This document shows positions 7,772 through 16,971 of a stretch of 64,000 bases of DNA, piece after piece. Both the position numbers and the translations under genes were made by a program. How positions within the stretch are numbered: position 1 is the first letter of the stretch; each line of letters begins with the position of its first letter. The notes beneath the pieces were generated by a model. It worked only from the letters and a program-made list of their open reading frames with translations. It searched no databases and was not told the DNA's origin. The DNA comes from Aliiroseovarius marinus (GTDB taxonomy: Bacteria; Pseudomonadota; Alphaproteobacteria; Rhodobacterales; Rhodobacteraceae), in the NCBI RefSeq assembly GCF_004360145.1, contig NZ_ML178713.1, forward strand, positions 173,089 through 237,088, written 5' to 3'.

Positions 7772-9604
7772 TCAGTTCCAACAGCTGACCAGAACCGTCA
7801 TGTCAGCGGCCTTGGTGTTCAGCTCGACCGGATCGACCGAAGTGGCGCTGTCCGTCGTGCTGGTGGTCACACCGTTTGCGGCCAGGAAGGCGGCCACGGT
7901 GCCTGCGTCCATCGCGAAGCTGGTGTCGGCGGGCAGGGTGCGGCCTGTGGTGCCGCCAGCGGGCAGCAGCATCCCCATCACGGACCCGCCCGCATCCAGA
8001 ACCGGGCCGCCGGCATCGCCGGGCAGGGCGGAAAGGGTCAGGCGGGACAGTTCAGCCTCGCCATTCAGGCCGGTCAGTTCGGACAGGGTGCCGAAGGTCA
8101 GGCTGGGCGCGCTGAGGCGACCCTCATACGAGAAGCCCGCGACGGCCACGTCCGATTTCAGGCGCGGCTCGGCGGTCAGGAAGGACGCGAACGAGATTGG
8201 CGCCTGCGCGGTGGCGGGTTCGAGCAGGGCCAGCCCCAGTGCGTCGTCGGTGGCCACGACATTTGCGTCAAACTCGTCGTTGATCGAGATGCGGGCGCAG
8301 GACTGGACGGCCTCGGTCGTGGTCAGAATGCGCCCGGCGCCATCCACATAAAAGCCCGAGCGCGAGCGATCTGGTGTGCGGATGTCCAAGCCGGACAACA
8401 AATCAAGGCTCTGCGTAGCGTCATCCAATCCGGCGTCATCGGCCAGCGCCTGTGCGCCCAGCGACGAAAAGCTCGCCCGCATGTCCCGCAGGGCCAGATT
8501 GCGGCGCTTTTCATCGCCTTTGGGCCAGACCAGCGTGAAGCCCTTCACGGTGCCGTCCGCCAGCTTGACCTGCGTGAAGGACGAGATCTTGTCGTCGGTC
8601 CCTTCGATGGTGAACCCGGTCTTGCCACGCTCGCGCGGGCCCTCGGTCGGGACGATTTCCAGCGTTTGCAGGATGTCATAGAGGCCATAGAGCGTGTTCT
8701 GATCACCGGTCTGGCTGATCATCACCAGTTGGACATCGCTGTCGCCCTTGGTTTTGAAATGCACGAAGGGGGCTTCGTAGCGGTCAAACGCGACCATGCC
8801 AGCGGGGATCGCCATCGAGATGCCCGCGTTCTGGTCCTCGAACGGGGCCATGCCAAGCGCATCCAGAACAGACTGATAGCTATCCAGAAGCACCGCGCGT
8901 TGGCGGGTGGTCAGCACACCGGTCGGGTCATAGCCTTTGTCCGTCTGCCACGCCGCCATCGAGCGGCGGGTGCCCGCGCCGAACGCGCCGTCAATGGCCG
9001 AGGTGTAATAGCCTTCCCACTGCAGCGCGACCTGCAGGGCTTTACGTGCATCGCGATCTAACGCCCGCTCGCTTGCCTGCGCTTCGCGCTTGGTTTCTTC
9101 CTGCACGACGACAACTGGTTCTGCGGGCGTTGCAGGAGCCACGGCGACGGTTTCGGCTTGGGGCTCTGGGCTCGCTTCGACAGATGGCGCTTCAATCGGT
9201 GCGGCGGTCAGGGTGCTGGCCCCCACAGGCCAGTATTGCTGGCGGAATTGATCGGGCAGCGCGACAAAGCTGTCTTGCGGGATAAGCCCAGCGTTCTTCA
9301 GATTGCGCAGCTGCAGCTCGGCGGCGCGCTCGGTATAGGGTCCCAGAACGATGGCATACCAATTGCCCCCGATGCGAAATCCGCTGACTCCCTCAAGGCG
9401 CCCTGCATAAGCACGCGCACGCGCTTCGGCTTGGCCGAGCGTTGGCTGGGCTTCAACCTGGATCCACCGCACTGCCTGACTGTTCGCGGCTTGCTGTGCC
9501 ACGGCTGGCCCAGCCGATAGCAGCGCGGCAACGCTGGTGGCAGACACCGAGCTCACGATGGGAAGAAGGCCGGTGGCCAAAGCAATTGCAAATTTATTGG
9601 TCAT
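7772..9604 (-). CDS. Secreted SPOR / peptidoglycan-binding protein with a degenerate trypsin-like domain
   Basis: A 610-residue exported protein. The N-terminus MTNKFAIALATGLLP followed by ALLSAGPAVAQQ is a signal peptide. Residues ~43-125 resemble a SPOR domain (WIQVEAQPTLGQAEARA, GGNWYAIVLGPYTERAAE). Residues ~180-245 are a PG_binding_1-like domain (YYTSAIDGAFGAGTRRSMAAWQ). Residues ~416-600 have the framework of an S1/DegP-type protease (SGFYVDGAGRILTT, GDAGGPVLDAGG). All three catalytic positions are changed: His to Glu431 (TTTEAV), Asp to Gly457 (DDALGLALL), Ser to Ala531 (GDAGGPV). It should therefore bind rather than cut, probably at the murein. ATG 9604 is chosen for its signal peptide and the GAGGA site upstream; a longer in-frame start lacks both. 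Confidence 0.85.
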   Translation of the reverse strand: MTNKFAIALATGLLPIVSSVSATSVAALLSAGPAVAQQAANSQAVRWIQVEAQPTLGQAEARARAYAGRLEGVSGFRIGGNWYAIVLGPYTERAAELQLRNLKNAGLIPQDSFVALPDQFRQQYWPVGASTLTAAPIEAPSVEASPEPQAETVAVAPATPAEPVVVVQEETKREAQASERALDRDARKALQVALQWEGYYTSAIDGAFGAGTRRSMAAWQTDKGYDPTGVLTTRQRAVLLDSYQSVLDALGMAPFEDQNAGISMAIPAGMVAFDRYEAPFVHFKTKGDSDVQLVMISQTGDQNTLYGLYDILQTLEIVPTEGPRERGKTGFTIEGTDDKISSFTQVKLADGTVKGFTLVWPKGDEKRRNLALRDMRASFSSLGAQALADDAGLDDATQSLDLLSGLDIRTPDRSRSGFYVDGAGRILTTTEAVQSCARISINDEFDANVVATDDALGLALLEPATAQAPISFASFLTAEPRLKSDVAVAGFSYEGRLSAPSLTFGTLSELTGLNGEAELSRLTLSALPGDAGGPVLDAGGSVMGMLLPAGGTTGRTLPADTSFAMDAGTVAAFLAANGVTTSTTDSATSVDPVELNTKAADMTVLVSCWN

Positions 9605-9818
9605 GGATCCTCGTCGCCCTAAAGGCAAATTAGGCTGAATTTCGCGCAAGTAACACATCGGCGCCCGCGAAGGTCAATATCACCGCGCCGCCTTTCGGAA
9701 ATTTCTGCCACGCTGGGGCAGGAAAACCCAACCCTTGTGCCCGTTTCCCGCGTTGACCCGACCCAGACCAACGCCTATTGAGTGGCAGACTTTGTACAAA
9801 CCAGTTCAGGGCAGCGCC

Positions 9819-10763
9819 ATGGCCACGACCAAGACCAAACCGCAATGCTTTCAGGAAATCATCCTGCGGCTTCAGAATTACTGGGCCGAAAAGGGCTGCG
9901 CCGTGATGCAGCCTTACGACATGGAGGTCGGCGCAGGGACGTTCCACCCAGCCACCACGTTGCGCTCGCTGGGCTCGCAGCCGTGGGCCGCCGCCTATGT
10001 GCAGCCCTCGCGTCGTCCGACAGATGGCCGCTATGGTGAGAACCCGAACCGTCTGCAGCACTATTACCAGTACCAAGTGCTGATCAAACCCAGCCCGCCT
10101 AACCTGCAAGAGCTGTATCTGGGCTCGCTCGAAGCCATTGGCATCGACATGGAGCTGCACGACATCCGCTTTGTGGAAGACGACTGGGAAAGCCCGACGC
10201 TGGGCGCGTGGGGTCTGGGTTGGGAAGTTTGGTGCGACGGCATGGAAGTCAGCCAGTTCACCTATTTCCAGCAGGTCGGCGGCCATGACTGTAAGCCGGT
10301 CTCGGGCGAGCTGACGTATGGTCTGGAACGTCTGGCCATGTATGTGCTGGGCGTCGATCACGTGATGGACATGCCGTTCAACGCGCCGGATGCGCCGATC
10401 GCGCTGACCTATGGTGACGTGTTCAAGCAGACCGAAGAAGAATACGCCCGCTGGAACTTCGACACGGCCAACACCGACGTGCTTCTGCGCCATTTCGAGG
10501 AAGCCGAGGAAGAGTGCCGGATGATCCTTGATCAGGCCTATGACGACCCCAAGACCGGCAAGCGCATCATCATGGCGCACCCGGCCTATGACCAATGCAT
10601 CAAGGCCTCGCACCTGTTCAACCTTCTGGACGCGCGCGGGGTGATCTCGGTCACCGAACGTCAGGCCTATATTGGGCGTGTGCGTGCGCTGGCAAAGCTG
10701 TGTGCGGATGCCTTCGTGCAGACCGCTGCTGCGGGTTGGACACCGGAAGGGGACGCGGCGTGA
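9819..10763 (+). CDS. glyQ: Glycine-tRNA ligase alpha subunit
   Basis: Catalytic subunit of the bacterial alpha2beta2 glycyl-tRNA synthetase, charging tRNA-Gly in the cytosol. The family signature runs from [18 protein letters not shown] through [34 protein letters not shown] and [19 protein letters not shown] to [14 protein letters not shown]. The product is 314 residues, a normal length. ATG 9819 is used because homology begins at [10 protein letters not shown]; the upstream in-frame extension lacks similarity. Its TGA overlaps the GTG start of the next gene, and glyS follows, giving a three-gene operon. Confidence 0.97.
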   Translation: MATTKTKPQCFQEIILRLQNYWAEKGCAVMQPYDMEVGAGTFHPATTLRSLGSQPWAAAYVQPSRRPTDGRYGENPNRLQHYYQYQVLIKPSPPNLQELYLGSLEAIGIDMELHDIRFVEDDWESPTLGAWGLGWEVWCDGMEVSQFTYFQQVGGHDCKPVSGELTYGLERLAMYVLGVDHVMDMPFNAPDAPIALTYGDVFKQTEEEYARWNFDTANTDVLLRHFEEAEEECRMILDQAYDDPKTGKRIIMAHPAYDQCIKASHLFNLLDARGVISVTERQAYIGRVRALAKLCADAFVQTAAAGWTPEGDAA

Positions 10764-11227
10764 GTGGTCGCCTGCTTGGGAGCTTCATCGTGATAACCGC
10801 CCTGATCTCTGGCGGCTTGATCTACTGGATCCAGCTTTACGCCTTCTATGACGAGGTCTCGGCCGAGGACGGGATCCGCATGACCAATCTGGTCACCGGC
10901 CAGCCTGAAATCGTGCTCTACGACAGCTTTGAAGGCATCGATGCCGACAGCTCGCCCCTGCGCTATCGTGGCTGCTTTACCACCACGATGAGCCTTGCCA
11001 TGCTGACCGAAACTTTCGTGCCTTATGAAGAGGCCACGCCCCTGACCGCACCCGGTTGGTTCGACTGCTTTGACGCAGTCCAGATCGGCGCAGATATCGA
11101 ACAGGGCAACGCCTTGGCCTTTCTGGGCGAACGTAACATCAAAGATGGGGTCGACCGCGTCGTCGCCATCTATCCTGACGGCCGGGGCTTTGCCTGGCAT
11201 CAGCTGAACGAAAAATATCAAGAGTAA
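10760..11227 (+). CDS. Membrane-anchored protein between glyQ and glyS (possibly DUF6446)
   Basis: 155 residues with one N-terminal membrane helix ([21 protein letters not shown]), then a soluble, probably periplasmic domain with two cysteines ([12 protein letters not shown] and GWFDCFDAV). Start is GTG 10760, overlapping the glyQ stop (GTGA), the usual sign of translational coupling; it ends 5 nt before glyS. I believe this matches a Rhodobacteraceae-restricted DUF found at this position, but I have no functional clue. The conserved insertion of a membrane protein inside a tRNA synthetase operon is unusual. Confidence 0.85.
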   Translation: MSGRLLGSFIVITALISGGLIYWIQLYAFYDEVSAEDGIRMTNLVTGQPEIVLYDSFEGIDADSSPLRYRGCFTTTMSLAMLTETFVPYEEATPLTAPGWFDCFDAVQIGADIEQGNALAFLGERNIKDGVDRVVAIYPDGRGFAWHQLNEKYQE

Positions 11228-11232
11228 GCACC

Positions 11233-13458
11233 ATGCCTGACCTGCTGATTGAACTCTTTTCCGAAGAAATCCCGGCCCGTATGCAAACGCGCGCGGCGGA
11301 GGATCTGAAAAAGCTGGTGACAGACGGTCTGGTCGAGGCTGGCCTGACCTATGCCGGGGCTGCTGCCCTGTCGACGCCGCGCCGCCTGACGCTGGCTGTC
11401 GAGGGCCTGTTGGCGCAATCGCCGGACACGCGCGAAGAGCGCAAGGGTCCGAAAGTGGGCGCGCCGGACAAGGCCATCGAGGGCTTCCTGCGCGGAGCAG
11501 GCGTGACCCGCGATCAACTGGAAGAGCGTGAGACCCCCAAGGGCGCGGTCTATTTCGCCACGATCGAAAAGAAAGGTCGCCCCGCGGCCGAAATCATCGC
11601 GGAAGTTCTGGAAAACGCCGTCCGCAACTTCCCGTGGCCCAAGTCGATGCGCTGGGGTTCCGGCAGCTTGCGCTGGGTGCGTCCGCTGCACTCGATCCTC
11701 TGCATCCTGTCGGACGAGGCAGGCGCCACCGTGGTGCCGCTGGACGTTGACGGGATCGCCTCGGGTGACACCACCGAGGGCCACCGCTTCATGGCGCCGG
11801 GCCGTTTCGCGGTCACTGGCTTTGCCGACTACGAGGCCAAGCTGAAAGCCGCCAAGGTGATCCTGTCGCCCGCCGAGCGTGCCGATCACATCTGGGCAGA
11901 AGCGCAAAACGCCGCCTTCGCCCAAGGGATGGAGATCGTGGAAGACAAAGGCCTGCTGGCCGAGGTCGCCGGTCTGGTCGAATGGCCCGTTGTCCTGATG
12001 GGCGACATCGCCGAGGACTTCATCCACCTGCCGCCCGAAGTGCTGCAAACCTCGATGAAAGAGCACCAGAAGTTCTTCTCGGTCAAGAACCCAAAAACGG
12101 ACCGGATCGAGAAGTTCATCACCGTTGCCAACCGCGAAACCGCGGACCACGGCGCGACCATTCTGGCAGGCAACCAGAAAGTGCTGTTCGCCCGTCTGGC
12201 AGACGCCAAGTTCTTCTGGGAAAACGACATTCGCGTGGCTGAAGCGGGTGGTCAGCCGTGGCTCGATAGCCTTGGCAACGTGACCTTCCACAACAAGCTG
12301 GGCACGCAGGCCGAACGCATCGACCGCATCGCCGCCATGGCACGCGCGCTGGCGCCGTCGGTGAATGTCGACGCCAAGCTGGCTGAAAAAGCCGCTCGTT
12401 GGGCCAAGGCCGATCTGTCTTCGGAAATGGTCTATGAGTTCCCGGAACTGCAGGGCCTGATGGGCAAGTACTATGCAGCTCCCGCCGGCTATCCGACTGA
12501 AGTCGCCGATGCAGCACTTGAACACTACTCGCCGCTTGGTCCGTCTGACGATGTGCCATCGGCTCCTGTCTCGGTTGCTGTTGCTATGGCTGACAAGCTG
12601 GACACGCTGACCGGCTTCTGGGCGATTGATGAAAAGCCCACCGGCTCGAAAGACCCGTTCGCGCTGCGCCGTGCAGCACTTGGCGTCATTCGTCTGGTGC
12701 TGGACAACAACCTGCGGGTTGAGTTGGACAAGCTGTTTGACGCGCAACTTCTGCGTCACGAGATTGCCCTGAACGAAGACGGAGAGTCGCGCGCCGCGCT
12801 TCTGCGTGATCTGGACAACGAGATCGCGGACCACGGCGTGTTTGGCGCCGCCATCCGCACCATTCTGGACCATTTCGATGGCGATCTGTCCAAGCATCTG
12901 GCCGAGGTTAAGGATAGCCTGCCCGATGTCTCCAGCGATCTTCTGTCGTTCTTCCACGATCGCCTGAAAGTTTACCTGCGCGACAAGGGCATCCGCCACG
13001 ACGTGATCGACGCCTGTCTGGCGATGCCGGGCAATGATGACCTGACACTTCTGGTCAAACGGGCCGAGGCGCTGGCCACGTTCTTGTCGACCGAAGATGG
13101 CGAAAACCTGATCCAAGGGGTGAAACGCGCGTCGAACATTCTGGCCCAGGCCGAAGAAAAAGACGGTGTCGAGTACTCGTATGGCGCGGATGTGAAGTTC
13201 GCCGAGGATGACAGCGAAAAGGCGCTCTTTGCTGCGCTGGATGCGGCCGAAGCGGCGATCACCCCGGCGATGGAGGCTGAAGATTTCGCTGCTGCCATGA
13301 CCGCTATGGCCGCCCTGCGCGCGCCGATTGATGCGTTCTTTGAGGCCGTGCAGATCAACGCGGACAATCAGGTGATCCGGCGCAACCGCCTGAACCTGTT
13401 GTCGCGTATCCGCATGATCTGCGGTGGCGTGGCGGATCTGTCGAAAATCGAGGGCTGA
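11233..13458 (+). CDS. glyS: Glycine-tRNA ligase beta subunit
   Basis: 741-residue beta subunit of glycyl-tRNA synthetase, carrying the tRNA-binding and HD-like domains. Family hallmarks are the opening PDLLIELFSEEIPARMQ, RTREERKGPKVGAPDKAIEGF-like text (here TREERKGPKVG), ALEGHRFM-type segment (TTEGHRFMAPG), and KEHQKFFSVKN. The C-terminal DALR-like anticodon region ends near NRLNLLSRIR. It follows glyQ and the small membrane protein in one operon. A palindromic repeat element lies just after the stop. Confidence 0.96.
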   Translation: MPDLLIELFSEEIPARMQTRAAEDLKKLVTDGLVEAGLTYAGAAALSTPRRLTLAVEGLLAQSPDTREERKGPKVGAPDKAIEGFLRGAGVTRDQLEERETPKGAVYFATIEKKGRPAAEIIAEVLENAVRNFPWPKSMRWGSGSLRWVRPLHSILCILSDEAGATVVPLDVDGIASGDTTEGHRFMAPGRFAVTGFADYEAKLKAAKVILSPAERADHIWAEAQNAAFAQGMEIVEDKGLLAEVAGLVEWPVVLMGDIAEDFIHLPPEVLQTSMKEHQKFFSVKNPKTDRIEKFITVANRETADHGATILAGNQKVLFARLADAKFFWENDIRVAEAGGQPWLDSLGNVTFHNKLGTQAERIDRIAAMARALAPSVNVDAKLAEKAARWAKADLSSEMVYEFPELQGLMGKYYAAPAGYPTEVADAALEHYSPLGPSDDVPSAPVSVAVAMADKLDTLTGFWAIDEKPTGSKDPFALRRAALGVIRLVLDNNLRVELDKLFDAQLLRHEIALNEDGESRAALLRDLDNEIADHGVFGAAIRTILDHFDGDLSKHLAEVKDSLPDVSSDLLSFFHDRLKVYLRDKGIRHDVIDACLAMPGNDDLTLLVKRAEALATFLSTEDGENLIQGVKRASNILAQAEEKDGVEYSYGADVKFAEDDSEKALFAALDAAEAAITPAMEAEDFAAAMTAMAALRAPIDAFFEAVQINADNQVIRRNRLNLLSRIRMICGGVADLSKIEG

Positions 13459-13472
13459 TCCTCTTCCTCTTG

Positions 13473-13519
13473 CTCAAATACCTCGGGGTGAGGCCGCAGG
13501 CCGAGGGGCAGCGCCCCTT
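13473..13519. repeat. REP-like palindromic intergenic element
   Basis: The stretch after glyS holds CCTCGG (13481-13486) with CCGAGG (13501-13506), GGCC/GGCC around GCA, then AGGGGC (13504-13509) with GCCCCT (13513-13518). The opening CTCAAATACCTCGGGG resembles a short palindromic element I know to be scattered between genes in Rhodobacteraceae. Only one copy is seen in this window, so its repeated nature is from memory. It may also end glyS transcription. Confidence 0.5.
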
Positions 13520-13599
13520 ACCCTTGCTGCATTTGTCCGATGCCCCCCTTGTGTGACGCCGCATCCGCGCTATGGTGACGGGTGAAAGGCGGTGCTGCG

Positions 13600-16158
13600 G
13601 TGCAGAAAGATCAAGACTTGGGTTTCACGGAAATCACCCCGACGGCCGAGATTGAAACGTCTCGGCATGGGGGGCGGGCGAAGTGCCTGCAACGGCTGAT
13701 CCGGCTGGATATGCCGGTGCCGCGCACGGTGGCACTTGATTTTGACGCGGTGCATGGCGTTTCGGCCGGAGAACTTCCCGATCTGGACGCGATGATGGAG
13801 CTGTTTGGCCCTGATCCGCTGGTGTCGGTGCGTCCGTCATCCGAGGATCCTGACTGGGGCGGACCGGGGGCCATTCTGAACATCGGGATGAACGACAAGG
13901 TGCATGCCCACCTGATCGAAAGCCACGGGGAAACCGCCGCCAACGCGCTGTATCTGCGGTTTATCCAATCCTATGCCGTGCATGTCGGGCGCCTGGACCC
14001 GGATGAGTTTGACGCCTTGGACACGCCGACCGCCGACACGTTGCGCGAGGCGCTGGAGCTTTATGAAGAAGAGACCGACGAATACTTCCCGCAAGATCCA
14101 AAGGTTCAGCTGAAGGAAATCCTGCGCTCGATGGCGCGCGCATGGGAAGGCACCACGGCGCGACTGTTGCGTCAGGCCAAAGGGGCGCCTGCAGATGCTG
14201 GGCTTGGGCTTGTTGTGCAGAAGATGGTGCTGGGTGTCGGGCAGGGGATTTGCGGCTCGGGTGTGATCCAGTTTGTGAACGGCACCACCGGACATCGCGA
14301 AATCCGTGGCCGTTATCTTTGCAAAAGCCAAGGACGTGATGCGCTGACAGAAGCTGAAGACCGCGATGTCATGTACCTGACCAAGGACCCGCGCGGTCGG
14401 TCCATCGAAGAGGTGCTGCCGCAGAATTTTGCGGACCTTGTCCGCTATGGTGATTTCTGTCGCGCCCGCCTGCGCGAAGAGATGGAGATCGAGTTCACCA
14501 TCGAAAACGAAGAGCTGTTCATTCTGGACGCCGTGCGCGTGCCGCGCTCGGAACGGGCCAATGTCCGCATCGCGGTTGGCTTGGCCAAGGACGAGATCAT
14601 CACGCGTTCCGAAGCCGTGTTGCGCATTCCGCCCCGCGCTTTGGCCGAACTGCTGCACAGCCAGATCGACCCAGAAGGCACCCGCGACCACTTTGCCAGA
14701 GGTATCGCGGCCAGCCCGGGGGCGGCAACGGGCAAGATCGTATTCAATGCCCGCGCGGCGCAGACATTGGCGTCGCAAGGGGAAGACTGCATTCTGGTGC
14801 GCCGCGAGACCAGCCCTGAAGACATTCGCGGGATGCATGCGGCCAAGGGTATTCTGACCATTCGCGGCGGGATCACCAGCCACGCCGCCGTGATCGCGCG
14901 TGGTCTTGGCTTGCCCTGCGTTGTGGGTGCTGGGGACTTGACCTTGAACAAGCGCAAAGGCGAGTTGGTTAATTCGGATGGGCGTACGCTTCGTGAAGGT
15001 GACGTGATCTCGATTGATGGTAGCGCCGGCGAGGCCTTGGTAGGTTCCGTCGACATGCTGCCGCCTGAACTGGGCGAAAGCTTCCAAACACTGATGACAT
15101 GGGCGGACGAGCTGCGCGACATTGGCGTGCGCGCGAATGCCGACACGCCGCCGGATGCGCGCAACGCACGGATGTTTGCCGCCGAAGGGATCGGGTTGTG
15201 CCGAACCGAGCATATGTTCATCGACGATGACCGCCTTCTGGCCATGCGCGAGATGATCTTTGCCGATCACACCGATGACCGACGCGCCGCGCTGGACCGT
15301 TTGCTTCCCATGCAGCGCGCTGACTTTACCGAGCTGTTCGAGATCATGCAGGGCCAGCCGGTCTGCATCCGCCTGTTCGACCCGCCCCTGCACGAGTTCC
15401 TGCCGCATGGCCGCGAAGGCCTGCGTGAATTGGCCGAGGCGCTGGACCTACCCTTGAAAGATGTCGAGCGCCGCGTGGCTGGTCTGCGTGAATTCAACCC
15501 AATGCTGGGCATGCGCGGGGTGCGGCTTGGTGTCACGGTGCCTGAAATCTATGACATGCAGGCACGCGCCATTTTTGAAGCGACCGTCGAGGCCTCGAAA
15601 TCCGGGGCGCCGGTGGTGCCCGAAGTAATGATCCCGCTGGTGTCCGCCAAGCGCGAGGTTGAGATCGTGAAGGCCCGTGTCGATGCGGTGGCCGCAGCTG
15701 TGCGGATCGAGACCGGTGCCGACTTCACCTATCGTTTGGGCGTGATGGTGGAAACGCCGCGCGCAGCCCTGCGGGCGGGTGAAATTGCCCAGCACGCGGC
15801 TTTTATGTCCTTTGGAACCAATGACTTGACCCAGATGACCTATGGTTTGTCGCGTGACGATGCGGGGCGTTTTATGGGCGAATACGTGTCTCAGGGCGTG
15901 TATGAGGAAGACCCGTTCCACATGCTAGACGCGGATGGGGTTGGCGAGCTTCTGGAAATCGGCGCGAACCGTGGCCGGACCGAGAACAGCGACCTGACCC
16001 TGTCGATTTGTGGCGAACATGGCGGTAACCCTGAAAGCATCCGCTTCTGCCGCGATGCGGGATTTGACTATGTCTCGTGCTCGCCCTTCCGGGTGCCCGT
16101 GGCCCGCTTGGCGGCGGCCCATTTGGCGATCACATCTCCGAAACCTAATGTAACGTAG
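13600..16158 (+). CDS. PEP-utilizing enzyme, divergent pyruvate phosphate dikinase-like
   Basis: 852 residues with PPDK architecture: an N-terminal ATP-grasp-like domain (SVRPSSEDPDWGGPGAILN, DYFPQDPKVQLKEILRSM-like text), a central phosphohistidine domain (TIRGGITSHAAVIARGLG, His in TSHAA), and a C-terminal PEP/pyruvate barrel (GIGLCRTEHMF, GTNDLTQMTYG, SICGEHGGNP with the active-site Cys). The normal PPDK nucleotide segment SVRSGARVSMPGMMDT is replaced by SVRPSSEDPDWGGPGA, so this is a divergent paralogue rather than standard PpdK. GTG 13600 is chosen for the AAAGGCGG site upstream. It would interconvert PEP and pyruvate, or act on another acceptor. Confidence 0.8.
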   Translation: MQKDQDLGFTEITPTAEIETSRHGGRAKCLQRLIRLDMPVPRTVALDFDAVHGVSAGELPDLDAMMELFGPDPLVSVRPSSEDPDWGGPGAILNIGMNDKVHAHLIESHGETAANALYLRFIQSYAVHVGRLDPDEFDALDTPTADTLREALELYEEETDEYFPQDPKVQLKEILRSMARAWEGTTARLLRQAKGAPADAGLGLVVQKMVLGVGQGICGSGVIQFVNGTTGHREIRGRYLCKSQGRDALTEAEDRDVMYLTKDPRGRSIEEVLPQNFADLVRYGDFCRARLREEMEIEFTIENEELFILDAVRVPRSERANVRIAVGLAKDEIITRSEAVLRIPPRALAELLHSQIDPEGTRDHFARGIAASPGAATGKIVFNARAAQTLASQGEDCILVRRETSPEDIRGMHAAKGILTIRGGITSHAAVIARGLGLPCVVGAGDLTLNKRKGELVNSDGRTLREGDVISIDGSAGEALVGSVDMLPPELGESFQTLMTWADELRDIGVRANADTPPDARNARMFAAEGIGLCRTEHMFIDDDRLLAMREMIFADHTDDRRAALDRLLPMQRADFTELFEIMQGQPVCIRLFDPPLHEFLPHGREGLRELAEALDLPLKDVERRVAGLREFNPMLGMRGVRLGVTVPEIYDMQARAIFEATVEASKSGAPVVPEVMIPLVSAKREVEIVKARVDAVAAAVRIETGADFTYRLGVMVETPRAALRAGEIAQHAAFMSFGTNDLTQMTYGLSRDDAGRFMGEYVSQGVYEEDPFHMLDADGVGELLEIGANRGRTENSDLTLSICGEHGGNPESIRFCRDAGFDYVSCSPFRVPVARLAAAHLAITSPKPNVT

Positions 16159-16231
16159 ATCGCGCAGGCCTAGACGTACGGATAGTAAACACCTATGTGA
16201 CCCGGCGAAATTGTCAGGGACGTGTTGTTCT

Positions 16232-16882
16232 ATGCGTATTACTTGGAAATCTCAGCTACTGGCTGTTGTTGCAGTAGCGGCGAGCGCGCTTATGCCTGCT
16301 TTGGCCTCGGATTCTGACCCGTCGGCCTCGCCCTTCGGTGCTGCGCTTTTGCAAGAGCATTCGGGACTGGGTGCAATGGGAAGCGCGAAGCTGAACGCGA
16401 TTTCGGTGTTGCCTAAGATGCGCAAATCCGGTTCGGACAGCTTCGAGCGCTCGGTCGCGTGGTTGTCCGCGCAGCCCGCGCCGAAACAGGATGCCGAATG
16501 GACCTGCCTGACAGAAGCGCTGTATTTTGAAGCCCGTGGCGAAAGCATCTATGGCCAGTTCGCCGTGGCCGAGGTGATCCTGAACCGTGTTGATGACGCC
16601 CGTTTTCCGAACACGATCTGCGGGGTGGTCAACCAAGGCACGGGCCGGAAATTTGCCTGTCAGTTTACCTATACCTGCGATGGCCGGGCCGAGGTCATCC
16701 ACGAACAGACCGCCTATGACCGTCTGGGTCGCATTGCGCGTGCGATGATTGATGGTGCGCCGCGTGACCTGACGCTGGGCGCCACGCATTACCATACCAA
16801 GGCTGTCGCGCCGCGCTGGGCACGTGCGTTCCAGAAAACCGCCTCGATCGGCGTGCATCGCTTCTATAAGATGCCCGGCTAA
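16232..16882 (+). CDS. SleB-type cell wall hydrolase
   Basis: 216 residues: a signal peptide (MRITWKSQLLAVVAVAASA...PALA), a short linker, then a Hydrolase_2/SleB domain from about residue 90. The domain shows CLTEALYFEARGESIYGQ with the predicted catalytic Glu, AVAEVILNRVDD, and CGVVNQ...CQFTYTCDG, ending in THYHTKAVAPRWA. Alphaproteobacterial members are periplasmic murein hydrolases, by family probably lytic transglycosylase-like. ATG 16232 is chosen because the signal peptide begins there; the upstream in-frame TTG adds only a few polar residues. No obvious partner gene lies next to it. Confidence 0.9.
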   Translation: MRITWKSQLLAVVAVAASALMPALASDSDPSASPFGAALLQEHSGLGAMGSAKLNAISVLPKMRKSGSDSFERSVAWLSAQPAPKQDAEWTCLTEALYFEARGESIYGQFAVAEVILNRVDDARFPNTICGVVNQGTGRKFACQFTYTCDGRAEVIHEQTAYDRLGRIARAMIDGAPRDLTLGATHYHTKAVAPRWARAFQKTASIGVHRFYKMPG

Positions 16883-16971
16883 AGACGTCTGATCGCGCCG
16901 ATCCGTCGCTTTGGGCTGGCGTTTCGGGGCGCGTTCGGGGCATGGTCCTGCCAAGTAAAAGAGGACATGCG

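Noticed and set aside
11218-13116. A 632-codon open frame antisense to glyS
   Set aside because: It mirrors the codon pattern of the real gene (high GC at third positions keeps the opposite frame open). It has no recognisable domain and no ribosome site.
13837-15408. A 523-codon open frame antisense to the PPDK-like gene
   Set aside because: Shadow frame with no family resemblance; the + strand gene explains the DNA.
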